DNA of 64,000 nt from contig CAZMCC010000004.1 in the NCBI GenBank assembly GCA_964564695.1, positions 12,559-76,558 of the forward strand. Reading direction: 5' to 3'. Position 1 is the first letter of the stretch. The number at the start of each line of letters is the position of its first letter. The position numbers and the translations under genes are program-made. This DNA is from CAZMCC01 sp964564695 (lineage in GTDB: Bacteria; Planctomycetota; Phycisphaerae; Phycisphaerales; UBA1924). Below, in pieces: positions 19,901-29,906 of this stretch. Below the pieces are notes generated by a model. That model was not told the origin of the DNA, ran no database searches, and saw only the letters and a list, made by a program, of their open reading frames with translations.

Positions 19901-20089
19901 CCCGTCGACTGGGACCACAACGGCGTCGTCAACTCCGCCGACGTGGGCGAGTTCATCAACACCTGGTTCGAGGATCAGGCCAACGGCACCCTGTTCGCCG
20001 ACTTCGACGGCAACGGCATCTCCAACTCGACCGACGTCGGCGAGTTCATCAACGCCTGGTTCGCAGCGACAACCCTGGGTTGCCCGTAA
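16991..20089 (+). CDS. Secreted S8 serine protease with MAM-like module and GC-type dockerin
   Basis: 1032 residues from MRNILMRAAR, with GGAGG at 16979-16983. The signal peptide runs to about 26 and a long propeptide to about 245. The triad is Asp257 (VTVLVYDGGT), His283 (THPTHVSG, where Pro replaces the usual Gly of HGTH) and Ser485 (CGTSMASP). A beta domain resembling a P-domain follows (PLKVTIAWDDVPG ... NDIDVRLVAPGG), then the same two modules found in the carboxypeptidases. Two dockerin repeats close it (DWDHNGVVNSADVGEFIN; DFDGNGISNSTDVGEFIN). The unusual HPTH motif should be noted when assuming activity. Last gene before the 20131 terminator. Confidence 0.92.
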   Translation: MRNILMRAARAASAAALMSIAGTAAAQVEFKAGRVEMPTLATPAEKAAALRATAAPDAKGSARAATAQRMVVRFAGPVTEGERAALARAGLTLTSPLGASAFFASAAPEADMDAIAATPNLAAVASIQPDWKLYPLLLRGETPTWAVVEESRKGDPTIGAYVLFHADAPMGLDAAQIVARNGGVVREELLNARGMVIELPLSQAPALAAEPDVMWVEPALPQMGETNDSNRARVQADQLQTAPYNLTGAGVTVLVYDGGTARPTHQTFGGRLTKIDTSAQSTHPTHVSGTIGGSGAGEAGNPHKGMAPGVLLLSAGLESSGGIFLYTNPGDIEADYGNAINNHGADIANNSIGTNTESNGFPCEIQGDYGITDVIIDSIARGTVWQPFRIVWAAGNERSGERCNIEGFGDYYSSAPPANAKNQVCVGALNSNDDTMTSFSSWGPADDGRMRPDISAPGCQSGGDNGVTSSGNASDTAYTSLCGTSMASPTVCGISSLILEDYRVQFPGSPDFRNSTLKVFLAHTAVDLGNPGPDYQFGYGSVRAQAALDFMRTGNFLERNILQGETFQTTITVPAGSGPLKVTIAWDDVPGTPNVNPTLVNDIDVRLVAPGGQVFHAWNLDPANPSANAFQTGPNRRDNLEQVYVAAPVAGVWHVEVIGFNVPSGPQPVSIGASHTMQFFSVAVGQLPETVEPNTPVSFDVVIRAAGESIVPGSPTLHVRTEPAGSFAGIPLVALGGTSYRADLPAVFCDNVLEYYASAVGTVSGLTTNPPGAPTAFFSTDISQSASAFSDNFETDMGWTVTNSPALTDGAWNRDLPLGGGDRGDPASDADGSGRCFLTDSADGNSDVDGGSTTLTSPTMDGSIAGATLRYDRWYSNNGGADPENDIFTVQISNNNGANWTTLEIVGPGGAEVGGGWFHKEWLISSVITPSAQMKIRFVADDAGDGSLIEAGVDAVGIDYVFCDEFSPDCPVDWDHNGVVNSADVGEFINTWFEDQANGTLFADFDGNGISNSTDVGEFINAWFAATTLGCP

Positions 20090-20130
20090 GCGGGCCGCTC
20101 GCGGGCGCCGAGCATAGGTAGGCATCCTTC

Positions 20131-20169
20131 AGCGGGACGGGCGAGCAATTCTCGCCCGTCCCGCTGTTT
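20131..20169 (+). terminator. Strong rho-independent terminator of the protease operon
   Basis: Perfect 15-bp stem AGCGGGACGGGCGAG/CTCGCCCGTCCCGCT with loop CAATT, followed by GTTTCTT, 42 bases after the S8 protease stop. Confidence 0.9.
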
Positions 20170-20256
20170 CTTGTCTGGGCCCGTCGGCCCATTACGATCG
20201 GCGGCTGAGCGAGACCGGTGGAGGGGTGGGGGGCTGCTCAGGGTCGGTCGTTCTTC

Positions 20257-22194
20257 ATGCTCGTCACTCAGAAACGCCCTCGAGTCCTCCGCTGGTTCCA
20301 CGCCGGCCCCTTGCTCTTCGGCGATTGGGGCACCAGCCGCCTCTACGTCCTGGGCCTCGCCTTCTACTACACCGGCCACGCCTCGCCCCTCTTCCTCGCC
20401 GCCATCAGCGTCCTCATGGCCCTCGTCGCCTGGGCGTACACCGTCGTGTGCCGCTGCTTCCCCGACGGCGGCGGCGTCTACACCGCCGCCCGCCAGGTTT
20501 CGCCCACGCTCGCCGTCATCGGGGCGACGCTGCTGTTGTGCGACTACATCGTCACCGCCGCCCTCTCGGCGGTGGAGGGGTTCCACTATTTCGGCGTTCA
20601 CCGCGAGTGGGTCGTTGGGGTCGCGATCGCCGCGATCGGCCTCATCGGCGTGGTGAACTGGCTGGGCGCGCGCAACGCCGGCCGACTGGCGCTGCTCATC
20701 GCGATCATCTCGATCGCCGCGTCGTTCATCATCGGCGTCATGTGCCTGCCGATGGCGGTCGAGGGGCTCAGCACCGTCACGACCGGTGACGCCTCCATCG
20801 CGAACCCGTGGGCCCGCTGGGAGAGCCTCGTTCGCATCGTGCTGGCCCTCTCGGGCGTCGAGGCCGTCGCCAACATGACGGGCCTCATGACCCAGCCCGT
20901 GGCCCGCACGGCCAAGAAGACCATCTGGCCCGTGCTGCTCGAAGTCGTCGCGCTCAACATGATCTTCGGCGTGGCCCTGAGCGCCATGCCCGCCCTCGAG
21001 CCCGTTTCCAAGCCGCACTACGTGCAGTACGAGCTCGAGCAGAACGTGTCGAGCGATGAAGTCCCCGACGAGGTGAAGCAGTACCGCGACACCGCCGTCA
21101 AGGCCCTGGCGACCGAGGCCGGCACGCGGACGTTCGGCGACCGAGGCGGGCGGGTGCTGGGCGTCGTCTCGGGGATCATCTTCGGGCTGCTGCTCTTGAG
21201 CGCGGTGAACACCGCGGTGATGGCGATGGTCAGCGTGAAGTACACGATGGCGCAGGACCGCGAGCTGCCGCACTCGTTCGCGAAATTGAACTACTCGGGT
21301 GTGCCGTGGGTGGGGCTGGTGCTGGCGTGCCTGCTGCCGGCGCTCGTGCTGATCATCGAGGCCGACGTGAAGGCCCTCGGCGAGCTCTACGCGATCGGCG
21401 TGGTCGGGGCGATCACGATCAACTTCCTGTGCTGCGCGAGCAACCGCACGCTCGCGATCGGCCGGTGGGAGCGGCGCGGGCTGTGGGCCCTGGGCGGGTT
21501 CATGGCCCTCGTCGAGCTCACGATCATCGTCGCCAAGCCGCACGCGACGATCTTCGCGGGGTCCCTGATCGCCGTCGTGCTCGTGTCGCGGGCGGCGCTG
21601 CGGGCCCTCGAGCGCCGGCGCGCGTCGCTGCCGCCGGTGCCCGTGCCGGCGTCGGGCTGGCTCGCCGAGCTCGAGGCCCCGCCGATCGTGATCGACCCGA
21701 GCAAGCCCAAGGTCATGTTCGCCGCCCGCGGCCGGGCCCAGGCCCAGTTCGCGGTCAACCTCGCGAAGCGACGCGGCGCGACTCTTTTGGCTATCTACGT
21801 CCGCACCATCCGCGTCATCGACCTTCCCCCCGGCGCCGTCCCCCAGATCAAGGACGACCCGGCGGCGGCCGAGGCGCTCGGGAGCGTCGCGGTGCTGGCC
21901 CGCGAGGCCGGCGTGCCGTTCATGCCGATCTACGTGAGCTCGCCGGACATCGCCGAGGAGATCCTCGACTACACCGTCACGTTCGGGTGCGACACGCTGA
22001 TCATGGGCAAGAGCCGTCGTCTGGCCCTGTCGCGCTCGCTGGCCGGTGACGTCGTGGGCGAGGTGGCGAAGAACCTGCCCGAGGACGTCTCGCTCGTCCT
22101 GCGCGACTCGCGGGTGGATCAGAGCATCATGGGACCGCGGGCTGCGAGTGGGGGAGGCGGGGGAGCTGTTGGCGGCGAACACGGCTCGCAATGA
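20257..22194 (+). CDS. APC-superfamily amino-acid permease fused to a universal-stress (Usp) domain
   Basis: 645 residues from MLVTQKRPRV. About twelve membrane spans fill residues 1-470, beginning FGDWGTSRLYVLGLAFYYTG and including VIGATLLLCDYIVTAALSAV and IRIVLALSGVEAVANMTGLM, typical of APC transporters. The C-terminal 170 residues are soluble and Usp-like: KPKVMFAARGRAQAQFAVNL, GATLLAIYVRTIR, YVSSPDIAEEILDY and CDTLIMGKSRR (an ATP-binding-type G-x-S/R end). Such permease-Usp fusions are known; the Usp part may sense nucleotide or regulate transport. The substrate cannot be told. Its gene converges on the Spy-like gene across a hairpin element. Confidence 0.88.
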   Translation: MLVTQKRPRVLRWFHAGPLLFGDWGTSRLYVLGLAFYYTGHASPLFLAAISVLMALVAWAYTVVCRCFPDGGGVYTAARQVSPTLAVIGATLLLCDYIVTAALSAVEGFHYFGVHREWVVGVAIAAIGLIGVVNWLGARNAGRLALLIAIISIAASFIIGVMCLPMAVEGLSTVTTGDASIANPWARWESLVRIVLALSGVEAVANMTGLMTQPVARTAKKTIWPVLLEVVALNMIFGVALSAMPALEPVSKPHYVQYELEQNVSSDEVPDEVKQYRDTAVKALATEAGTRTFGDRGGRVLGVVSGIIFGLLLLSAVNTAVMAMVSVKYTMAQDRELPHSFAKLNYSGVPWVGLVLACLLPALVLIIEADVKALGELYAIGVVGAITINFLCCASNRTLAIGRWERRGLWALGGFMALVELTIIVAKPHATIFAGSLIAVVLVSRAALRALERRRASLPPVPVPASGWLAELEAPPIVIDPSKPKVMFAARGRAQAQFAVNLAKRRGATLLAIYVRTIRVIDLPPGAVPQIKDDPAAAEALGSVAVLAREAGVPFMPIYVSSPDIAEEILDYTVTFGCDTLIMGKSRRLALSRSLAGDVVGEVAKNLPEDVSLVLRDSRVDQSIMGPRAASGGGGGAVGGEHGSQ

Positions 22195-22203
22195 CGATCC
22201 GAC

Positions 22204-22236
22204 GTGCCACCGAGATCGGCTCTGCGATCTCGGTGC
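22204..22236 (+). repeat. Palindromic element copy 1 (GCYYTG-loop family); likely bidirectional terminator
   Basis: GTGCC tag followed by an 11-bp perfect stem CACCGAGATCG (22208-22218) / CGATCTCGGTG (22225-22235) closing the loop GCTCTG. It lies between the 3' ends of two convergent genes, 10 bases after the permease stop. The loop core and GTGCC tag recur at five other places with different stems. Confidence 0.75.
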
Positions 22237-22242
22237 TTCCGG

Positions 22243-23109
22243 CTAGTTCTCCCGCGCTGCCTTCATCCACGCCCGGCGCTGTTCCGGCGTGAGCTCGCCC
22301 ATGATCTTCCGCGTGCGCTCGGCTCGCGCTTCCGGACCCGGCGGACCGGACCCCGGCTTCTCCCGCAGAATCGCCTGAATCCTGGCCTCCTGCTCCGGCG
22401 TCGCGCCGACGGCCTTGAGCATCGCGTCGGTCCGCTCGCGCCGCTCCGTGACCATCGCCTGCAGCGAACGCGCCATCTCGCGGATGGTCAGGTTGAGCTC
22501 CATGCGCTGCGGCGTGCGCTCGGGGCGGGCACGCTCGGGCATCGCGGGCTGTTCGCCCATGCCGGCGCCGGCCTCGGCAGGCTTCTGGCGCTGCCGCGGG
22601 TCGCGTGCCGGCAACTGCTTCATGTACTCGTCCACGAGCCGGTTCAGCTCGCCCGCGTTCGCCGGCGTGAGCGCCGCCCCCAGCCGCTCGCGCAGCGGCG
22701 GCGTCAGCAGCTCGGCCGCGGCCTCGCGGAACTGCGGCATCAGCCGGCGCGTCGCCTCCCGGTCGTTGCTCTGGCGGGCCCCCTGCACTTCGTTGAACAG
22801 GGCCATGTTCTCTGTGAGCACCTTCTGCACCGCCGCCGCTCGCTGCGCAAGCACGTCGTCCACCGCCTTCTGCTCGTCCGCCGAGAGCGTCAGCCGCTTG
22901 AGAGCCGCCGTCTCAGGCCGCTCCTCGAGCAGCGCCATCGACCCGTCGAAGCCGCGCTCAACGAGGCTCGGGGCGGCGGCGTCAGCGCCGCCGCCAACCT
23001 TTGGGCCGCGCAGCGGGTCGGCCGCTGGCTCGTTGGCGGACTGCGCCCACGCCCCGGCCGTCGCCAGGAGGACAGATGCGACCAGCCAACGTGCGTGCGT
23101 GCTTCCCAT
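22243..23109 (-). CDS. Secreted Spy/CpxP-like helical protein
   Basis: 288 residues starting MGSTHARWLVAS, supported by AGGAG seven bases upstream. A signal peptide runs to about 22 (TAGAWAQS). The rest is strongly helical and charged, with LTLSADEQKAVDDVLAQRAA, LTPANAGELNRLVDEYM and LTPEQRRAWMKAAREN. These L-T-x-x-Q-like helices resemble the Spy/CpxP family of periplasmic chaperone or stress proteins. The protein is longer than classical Spy and holds several such motifs. Function as an envelope chaperone is inferred from pattern only. Confidence 0.75.
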   Translation of the reverse strand: MGSTHARWLVASVLLATAGAWAQSANEPAADPLRGPKVGGGADAAAPSLVERGFDGSMALLEERPETAALKRLTLSADEQKAVDDVLAQRAAAVQKVLTENMALFNEVQGARQSNDREATRRLMPQFREAAAELLTPPLRERLGAALTPANAGELNRLVDEYMKQLPARDPRQRQKPAEAGAGMGEQPAMPERARPERTPQRMELNLTIREMARSLQAMVTERRERTDAMLKAVGATPEQEARIQAILREKPGSGPPGPEARAERTRKIMGELTPEQRRAWMKAAREN

Positions 23110-23176
23110 GCTCAACTCCTGTTCCCCCCGTCCCGGCCCGTTCAACGCCCGACGGCCGGTTCGATTGCCCCGTTCG

Positions 23177-23986
23177 TTATCGGCGGACCCGGACAAACGC
23201 GACACTCGCGTGCCGGTTCCCGATCCGATCGGCCAGCGTGAACTCGCGCACCACCGGCGTGGTTACCGACAGCCCCTTGTCGAGGCACCGGTGCGTGAAC
23301 GCGGCCAGGTCATGCCGGGCCGTGGCCTCGTCGATCGTGAAGAGCACAAGCACCAAGGCCGCGTGGTCGATGAGCGGGTCGCGGCTGAGCTTGCGGAGAT
23401 CAGTGACGGCGTTGCGCGTCAGCTCCGACGAATACGCCCGGTTCGGCCCCCCTACCCCGTGCGTGTAGCAGAATTGCCCGATCACCTTCACCTCAAGCCA
23501 CAACGCCTCCCCCGGCCGCACGAGCGAAGCATCCGGCGGCGGCTCTGGGCTCGCGTCCGCCGCCGCTTCAAACAACGTCCCCGTCACCTTGGCCTTCTCA
23601 ACCTTGGCCCGCTTGCGGGTCACGATCGCATCGACCAGACCCGTCGCGCCCGGCGGCAGCACGACGAGGTCGCACCGCTGACGTTCCGACTGCCGCGGGT
23701 CCGAGGGGTCCGGAGCGAGGATCTCCCCGGTCACCGGGTCGGCAATGGCCCGCAGTTCCTCCGCTCCCATCCGTTCGACCTTTGAGCGGGTATCCAGCTC
23801 GCTCGGGTACACCACTTCCCGCAGGCACCCGTGCTCCGGCGTCCCAAATGCCGCCGCAAGCAGGGGATGGAACTCCTCCTCCTCCAGCGCGTCCAGTCCA
23901 CGCACGGCCTGCTCGGCGTCCAGATCCCGGGCGCGAGCGGCCAGCATTTCAGCGGCCCCGTCGGCGAACTCGTCGGCGAGCCACAT
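23177..23986 (-). CDS. Uncharacterised protein with possible PD-(D/E)XK-like core
   Basis: About 269 residues from MWLADEFADGAAEMLAARA. A start further upstream would run into the promoter and 5' end of the divergent ABC gene, so it is unlikely. The centre reads RCDLVVLPPGATG, and later GEALWLEVKVIGQFCY. An acidic D on one strand followed by E-x-K on the next hydrophobic strand is the spacing of a PD-(D/E)XK nuclease-type core, followed by a helical region. No restriction or mobile partner is adjacent. The assignment is tentative; the gene is well formed with normal codon use. Confidence 0.68.
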   Translation of the reverse strand: MWLADEFADGAAEMLAARARDLDAEQAVRGLDALEEEEFHPLLAAAFGTPEHGCLREVVYPSELDTRSKVERMGAEELRAIADPVTGEILAPDPSDPRQSERQRCDLVVLPPGATGLVDAIVTRKRAKVEKAKVTGTLFEAAADASPEPPPDASLVRPGEALWLEVKVIGQFCYTHGVGGPNRAYSSELTRNAVTDLRKLSRDPLIDHAALVLVLFTIDEATARHDLAAFTHRCLDKGLSVTTPVVREFTLADRIGNRHASVAFVRVRR

Positions 23987-24080
23987 CGTGAATAAGGATA
24001 CTGGGATCCCTCCCGTTCGGCGGGGGAATGACTCAGTACAGGTTGGGGGGCGTGGGCCCAAGCTAGAAAGGAACTCGATC

Positions 24081-25295
24081 GTGACAACTCTCGGGAATCG
24101 GCGCGGCGCGTTCGGCAAGATCACCCGCTGGGCACTCGCGGCCGCCGCGGCGACGCTCGGCGTGGGGGCGATCGCCGCCACGGCGCAGGACGCCACCAAC
24201 AAACCCGCCACCGCGGCCAGCGGCCCAATCCTCATCGGGCACTACGGGTCGCTCACCGGCTCCGAAGCCACCTTCGGCACCAGCACCTCCAACGGCATCA
24301 AGCTCGCGATGAAGGAGTTCAACTCCGCCGGCGGGCTGAACGGGCGCCTCATCGAGCTCAAGGAGTACGACACCAAGGGCGAGGCCAGCGAGGCGAAGCT
24401 CGCGGTAGAGCGCCTGGTGAAGAGCGACAAGGTTTCCGCCGTGCTGGGCGAGGTCGCCAGCTCGCTGTCGCTGGCCGGCGCGCCGGTCTGCCAGTCGTCC
24501 GGGGTCCCAATGATCACCCCCAGCAGCACCAACGAGAAGGTCACCCAGACGGGCGAATATATCTTCCGCGTCTGCTTCACCGACCAGTTCCAAGGCGCCG
24601 CCGGTGCCGAGTTCGCCCGCGACACGCTCAAGGCCAAGACCGCCGCCGTGCTCCTCGAGCAGTCTTCGGCGTACGCCGTCGGCCTCGCCGACGGGTTCGC
24701 GTCCGCCTTCAAGTCGATGGGCGGCAACGTCGTGACCGAGCAGAAGTATTCCAAGGGCGCTCAGGACTTCACAGCCCAGCTCACCACCATCCGTTCGCAG
24801 AAGCCCGACGTGATCTACATCCCCGGCTACTACACCGACATCGGCAACATCGCCCTGCAGGCCCGCAAGCTCGGCATCACCGCCACGCTCCTGGGCGGCG
24901 ACGGCTGGGACAGCTCCGAACTGGCGAACATCGGTAAGGACGCCATCGAGGGCAGCTACTACAGCAACCACTACGCCCCCGACCAGCCCGACTCCGAGAA
25001 GCGCGTCCAGAAATTCATCGACGCGTACAAGAAGGAATTCGGCGGTCAGACGCCCGACGGCCTCGCCGCCTTGGGCTACGACGCCGCCAGACTCCTCTTC
25101 GAGTCCATGAAGCGGGCCAAGACCCTCTCGGGCGCCGACCTGCGGGACGCGATCGCCGCGAGCAAGAACTTCCCGGGCGTGACCGGCTCCATCACGATCA
25201 ACGAAAGGCGTGACGCCACAAAGGCGGCCGTCATCGTCGAGATGGCGGGCAAGCCGCTAGGCCCCAAGTACGTCTCGACCATCAAGCCCAAGTGA
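24081..25295 (+). CDS. livJ: Branched-chain amino-acid ABC transporter, substrate-binding protein
   Basis: 404 residues, GTG start at 24081 with GAAAGGA ahead of it. A signal segment (ITRWALAAAAATLGVGAIAA) precedes the Leu/Ile/Val-binding fold. Family landmarks are GPILIGHYGSLTGSEATFG, GIKLAMKEFNSAGGLNGR, TPSSTNEKVTQ and FTAQLTTIRSQKPDVIYIPG. No lipobox cysteine is visible, so it is likely a soluble periplasmic protein. It is the first gene of livJHMGF, and a strong hairpin follows it, as is usual for binding proteins made in excess over the membrane parts. The ligand (amino acid, amide or urea) cannot be read from sequence. Confidence 0.93.
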   Translation: MTTLGNRRGAFGKITRWALAAAAATLGVGAIAATAQDATNKPATAASGPILIGHYGSLTGSEATFGTSTSNGIKLAMKEFNSAGGLNGRLIELKEYDTKGEASEAKLAVERLVKSDKVSAVLGEVASSLSLAGAPVCQSSGVPMITPSSTNEKVTQTGEYIFRVCFTDQFQGAAGAEFARDTLKAKTAAVLLEQSSAYAVGLADGFASAFKSMGGNVVTEQKYSKGAQDFTAQLTTIRSQKPDVIYIPGYYTDIGNIALQARKLGITATLLGGDGWDSSELANIGKDAIEGSYYSNHYAPDQPDSEKRVQKFIDAYKKEFGGQTPDGLAALGYDAARLLFESMKRAKTLSGADLRDAIAASKNFPGVTGSITINERRDATKAAVIVEMAGKPLGPKYVSTIKPK

Positions 25296-25337
25296 GTTCC
25301 CGCCTTCGGGCGTGACCGCGAAGACTGAGACTTTCTT

Positions 25338-25371
25338 CACGGCCCGGGCTCAACCAGCCCGGGCCGTGGCG
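25338..25371 (+). terminator. Hairpin between livJ and livH (partial terminator)
   Basis: Perfect 13-bp stem CACGGCCCGGGCT/AGCCCGGGCCGTG with loop CAACC, then GCGTTT. The T-run is short, so partial read-through into livHMGF is plausible; the stem would also protect the livJ message end. Confidence 0.7.
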
Positions 25372-25457
25372 TTTCCGTCCCCGGCGTTTGCTGTCCGCAC
25401 GCCGCGTTTGCTAGACTGGGTCCGCTCGGGGACGGGTGGTTGGGAACCGATCGCAGC

Positions 25458-26723
25458 GTGGCCGATTTCTTTCAGACCCTCATCGCGTCTCTCGCCGTCG
25501 GCAGCCTGTACGCGCTGGTCGCGCTGGGCTACACGCTCGTATACGGCGTGCTCAAGTTCATCAATTTCGCCCACAGCGACATCTTTGTACTGGGCGCGTG
25601 GACGAGTTTCACCGCCGCGACCGTGATCGGCTCCTGGCTCGGCCTGGAGCCCGGCAGCGCGAGCCCATGGTGGGTCGGGGTGTGCGTGCTCCTGCTGGCG
25701 ATCGCGGTGTGCGCCACCACCGGCTACCTGATCGAGCGGTTCGCGTACCGGCCCCTTCGCAAGGCCCCGCGGCTCAACGTGCTCATTACCGCCATCGGCG
25801 TCAGCCTGCTCCTGCAGAACGTCGGCCAGCTCCCCGGCAAGCCGGTCGCCAAAGAGGGTGACCGCGTTCTCGCGTCCATCCCCTTCGGCCCCATCCCCAA
25901 GAGCATGCCCAGCTTGCTCCCGGACCAGACCCTCAACGAATCGATCGTCGCCAGCGGCACCATGCAGGGAGGCTCGCGCCGCGGCGTCGTAAAGCTCGAC
26001 CGCGCGATCGAGCTCGAACCCGATCGCTCATACCGCCTGGAGGTCAGCCACCAAGTCGACGGCAAGACCCGCACCGAGAGTCTCACGCTCACCGACGACG
26101 CCGGCAGGTACGACACGGGCGCCGAGCTGGGCACTCAGCCGCGCCGCAACCCCGACGATGTGCAGGGCGCCGCCTACCGCCTTGTTCGAGCGCCGCTCGT
26201 GCCCATCCGGCTCATCGATGTCCTCATCGTCATCACGTCGCTCGTGCTGATGGCGGGGCTGCAGTACCTCGTTTACGGCTCGAAGCTCGGCACCGCCATG
26301 CGGGCAACTTCGTTCAACGTCGACACCGCCTCGCTCATGGGCGTGAACGTCAACCGCGTGATCTCCTTCACCTTCGTCCTCGGCACGGCCCTCGCCGCGG
26401 CCGCCGCGTTCCTGTACGCCCAGAAGTACCCCGGCCTCAACCAGACCGCCAGCAGCGTGTGGGTGATCCTGGGGCTCAAGGCCTTCGTAGCGGCGGTGGT
26501 GGGGGGGATCGGCAATGTCAAGGGAGCCGTGCTCGGCGGGTTCCTGATCGCCGGCCTCGAGTTCTTCGGCGCGTTCTACAGCGAGCAGTTCATCGTCGCG
26601 CTGGGGGGCAAGTCGGGCCTGGGAACCAGCCTTGTGCACGTCTACGTCTTCGGGTTGCTCATCGTCGTGCTCCTGGTCCGCCCCAGCGGCCTGCTGGGAT
26701 CGACCGTGCGGGAGAAAGTCTGA
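25458..26723 (+). CDS. livH: Branched-chain amino-acid ABC permease LivH with large extra loop
   Basis: 421 residues from GTG 25458 (a TTG at 25440 is the alternative). The membrane core is typical: LYALVALGYTLVYGVLKFIN-type start, AYRPLRKAPRL, then MRATSFNVDTASLMGVNVNR and GLKAFVAAVVGGIGNVKGAV. LivH proteins are usually near 300 residues; the excess is a soluble stretch at about 125-247 between the NVLITAIGVSLLLQN span and the LIDVLIVITSLVLMAG span. The stretch contains a beta-rich part (VVKLDRAIELEPDRSYRLEV). It probably sits outside the membrane on the binding-protein side. Pairs with LivM, whose gene follows two bases later. Confidence 0.92.
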   Translation: MADFFQTLIASLAVGSLYALVALGYTLVYGVLKFINFAHSDIFVLGAWTSFTAATVIGSWLGLEPGSASPWWVGVCVLLLAIAVCATTGYLIERFAYRPLRKAPRLNVLITAIGVSLLLQNVGQLPGKPVAKEGDRVLASIPFGPIPKSMPSLLPDQTLNESIVASGTMQGGSRRGVVKLDRAIELEPDRSYRLEVSHQVDGKTRTESLTLTDDAGRYDTGAELGTQPRRNPDDVQGAAYRLVRAPLVPIRLIDVLIVITSLVLMAGLQYLVYGSKLGTAMRATSFNVDTASLMGVNVNRVISFTFVLGTALAAAAAFLYAQKYPGLNQTASSVWVILGLKAFVAAVVGGIGNVKGAVLGGFLIAGLEFFGAFYSEQFIVALGGKSGLGTSLVHVYVFGLLIVVLLVRPSGLLGSTVREKV

Positions 26724-26725
26724 CC

Positions 26726-28204
<1,479 letters not shown>

Positions 28205-28214
28205 NNNNNNNNNN
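28205..28214. other. Assembly gap (10 N)
   Basis: Ten undetermined bases. The true size is unknown; it interrupts livG. Confidence 0.99.
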
Positions 28215-28440
28215 CGGAGCGGGAGGATTTTCCCGGCACCGGCGGCGAACCATGATGGGAAGTCAATCACCGCCGTGGCCGTTGCCGCCCATGAAGTGGG
28301 CCATGCGCCGCAGGACCGCGACGGCTATGTGCCGATGCAGCTGCGGCAGAAGCTGATCGGCTACACCATCGCCATCGATCGCACGGGAAGCCTGTTGCTC
28401 ATGGCCACGCTCCTTGTCTTCGCCGTGTTGCGCCCCCCCG
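28215..28440 (+). pseudogene. Fragment of a YugP-like neutral zinc metallopeptidase, probably misjoined
   Basis: Read in the frame starting at 28215 this encodes NHDGKSITAVAVAAHEVGHA, then QDRDGYVPMQLRQKLIGY and a hydrophobic span (LLLMATLLVFAVL). That is the zinc site (HEVGH) and following region of the YugP-type membrane metallopeptidase family, with both ends missing. It has nothing to do with LivG and sits directly beside the N run. Codon choice (many GAA/CAT/ATC) also differs from the flanks. The simplest explanation is a chimeric contig end; a real insertion is less likely. Confidence 0.7.
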
Positions 28441-28454
28441 GGATCCCCTGCCCC

Positions 28455-29018
28455 GGCCTGTGCCGCCCGTTCCCGACCGTCCGCCTCTTCGGCGAGCTCT
28501 CGGTGATCGATAACGTGAAAGTGGCCTGCCACTGCCGCGGGCATCACAGCATCTGGCGGACGCTGCTCCGCTCCCCCCGCTTCGTCGCCCAGGAGCTCGC
28601 CATCGACGACCGCGCCCGCGAGCTCCTCCGCGTCTTCGACCTCGAATCCCGCTGCAACGAACAGGCCAAGAACCTCCCCTACGGCGACCAGCGCCGCCTC
28701 GAAATCGTCCGCGCCATGGCCACCGAGCCCAAAGTCCTCCTCCTCGACGAGCCCGCCGCGGGCATGAACCCCAACGAGAAAAAGATCCTCGCCGACAGCA
28801 TCCGCCGAATCTGCAAGGACCTGGGCTACACCGTCCTGCTCATCGAGCACGACATGGGCCTCGTCATGGAAGTCTGCGAGCAGATCACCGTCCTCGACTA
28901 CGGCGTCACCATCGCCCACGGCACCCCCTCGGCGATCCAACGCGACCCCAAGGTCATCGAGGCCTACCTCGGCGAACCCGCCAAGGACGTCGTCGGCGAC
29001 GTCGGAGCACCACACTAA
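28455..29018 (+). CDS. livG: LivG ABC ATPase, 3' part
   Basis: Resumes at GLCRPFPTVRLFGELSVIDN, which aligns with the LivG Q-loop G-[IL]-A-R-T-F-Q-x-V-R-L-F. The A-to-C, T-to-P and Q-to-P differences fall only next to the junction, as expected of poor sequence there. It continues with the signature-like LPYGDQRRLEIVRAMATEP (L-S-Y-G-x-Q-R-R), Walker B VLLLDEPAAGMNP and the switch His in LLIEHDMGLVM. The C-terminus is EAYLGEPAKDVVGDVGAPH. The TAA is immediately followed by the livF ATG. An intact livG is expected in the real genome. Confidence 0.88.
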   Translation, partial: GLCRPFPTVRLFGELSVIDNVKVACHCRGHHSIWRTLLRSPRFVAQELAIDDRARELLRVFDLESRCNEQAKNLPYGDQRRLEIVRAMATEPKVLLLDEPAAGMNPNEKKILADSIRRICKDLGYTVLLIEHDMGLVMEVCEQITVLDYGVTIAHGTPSAIQRDPKVIEAYLGEPAKDVVGDVGAPH

Positions 29019-29800
<782 letters not shown>

Positions 29801-29804
<4 letters not shown>

Positions 29805-29906
29805 GAGCCGGAAGCGCCAGCGCCCGGCCACGCCGACTCAGCTCTTCCTGCATCTTCGGAACTACAAGCGCACCCGTGGCCCGTCGCTACCGCTCCGGGC
29901 TCTTAT
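29801..29906. repeat. Long inverted repeat between convergent genes, carrying both stop codons (copy 1)
   Basis: Arms 29801-29832 (ATAAGAGCCGGAAGCGCCAG...) and 29875-29906 are inverted copies with 26 of 32 positions matching. The livF TAA (29802-29804) is in the left arm and the stop of the minus-strand gene at 29903 is in the right arm. A closely similar 107-bp element lies at 56066-56172. A bidirectional terminator or a miniature mobile element are both possible. Confidence 0.8.

Noticed and set aside
23177..24235. Longer version of the possible nuclease gene starting near 24235 with a signal peptide
   Set aside because: The extra N-terminus runs antisense over the livJ signal peptide and its ribosome binding site; the shorter start at 23986 is compatible with the divergent gene.
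28275..29018. Single fusion protein of zinc peptidase and ABC ATPase
   Set aside because: Frame continuity is accidental across a misjoin next to the N gap; both parts are fragments of unrelated families.
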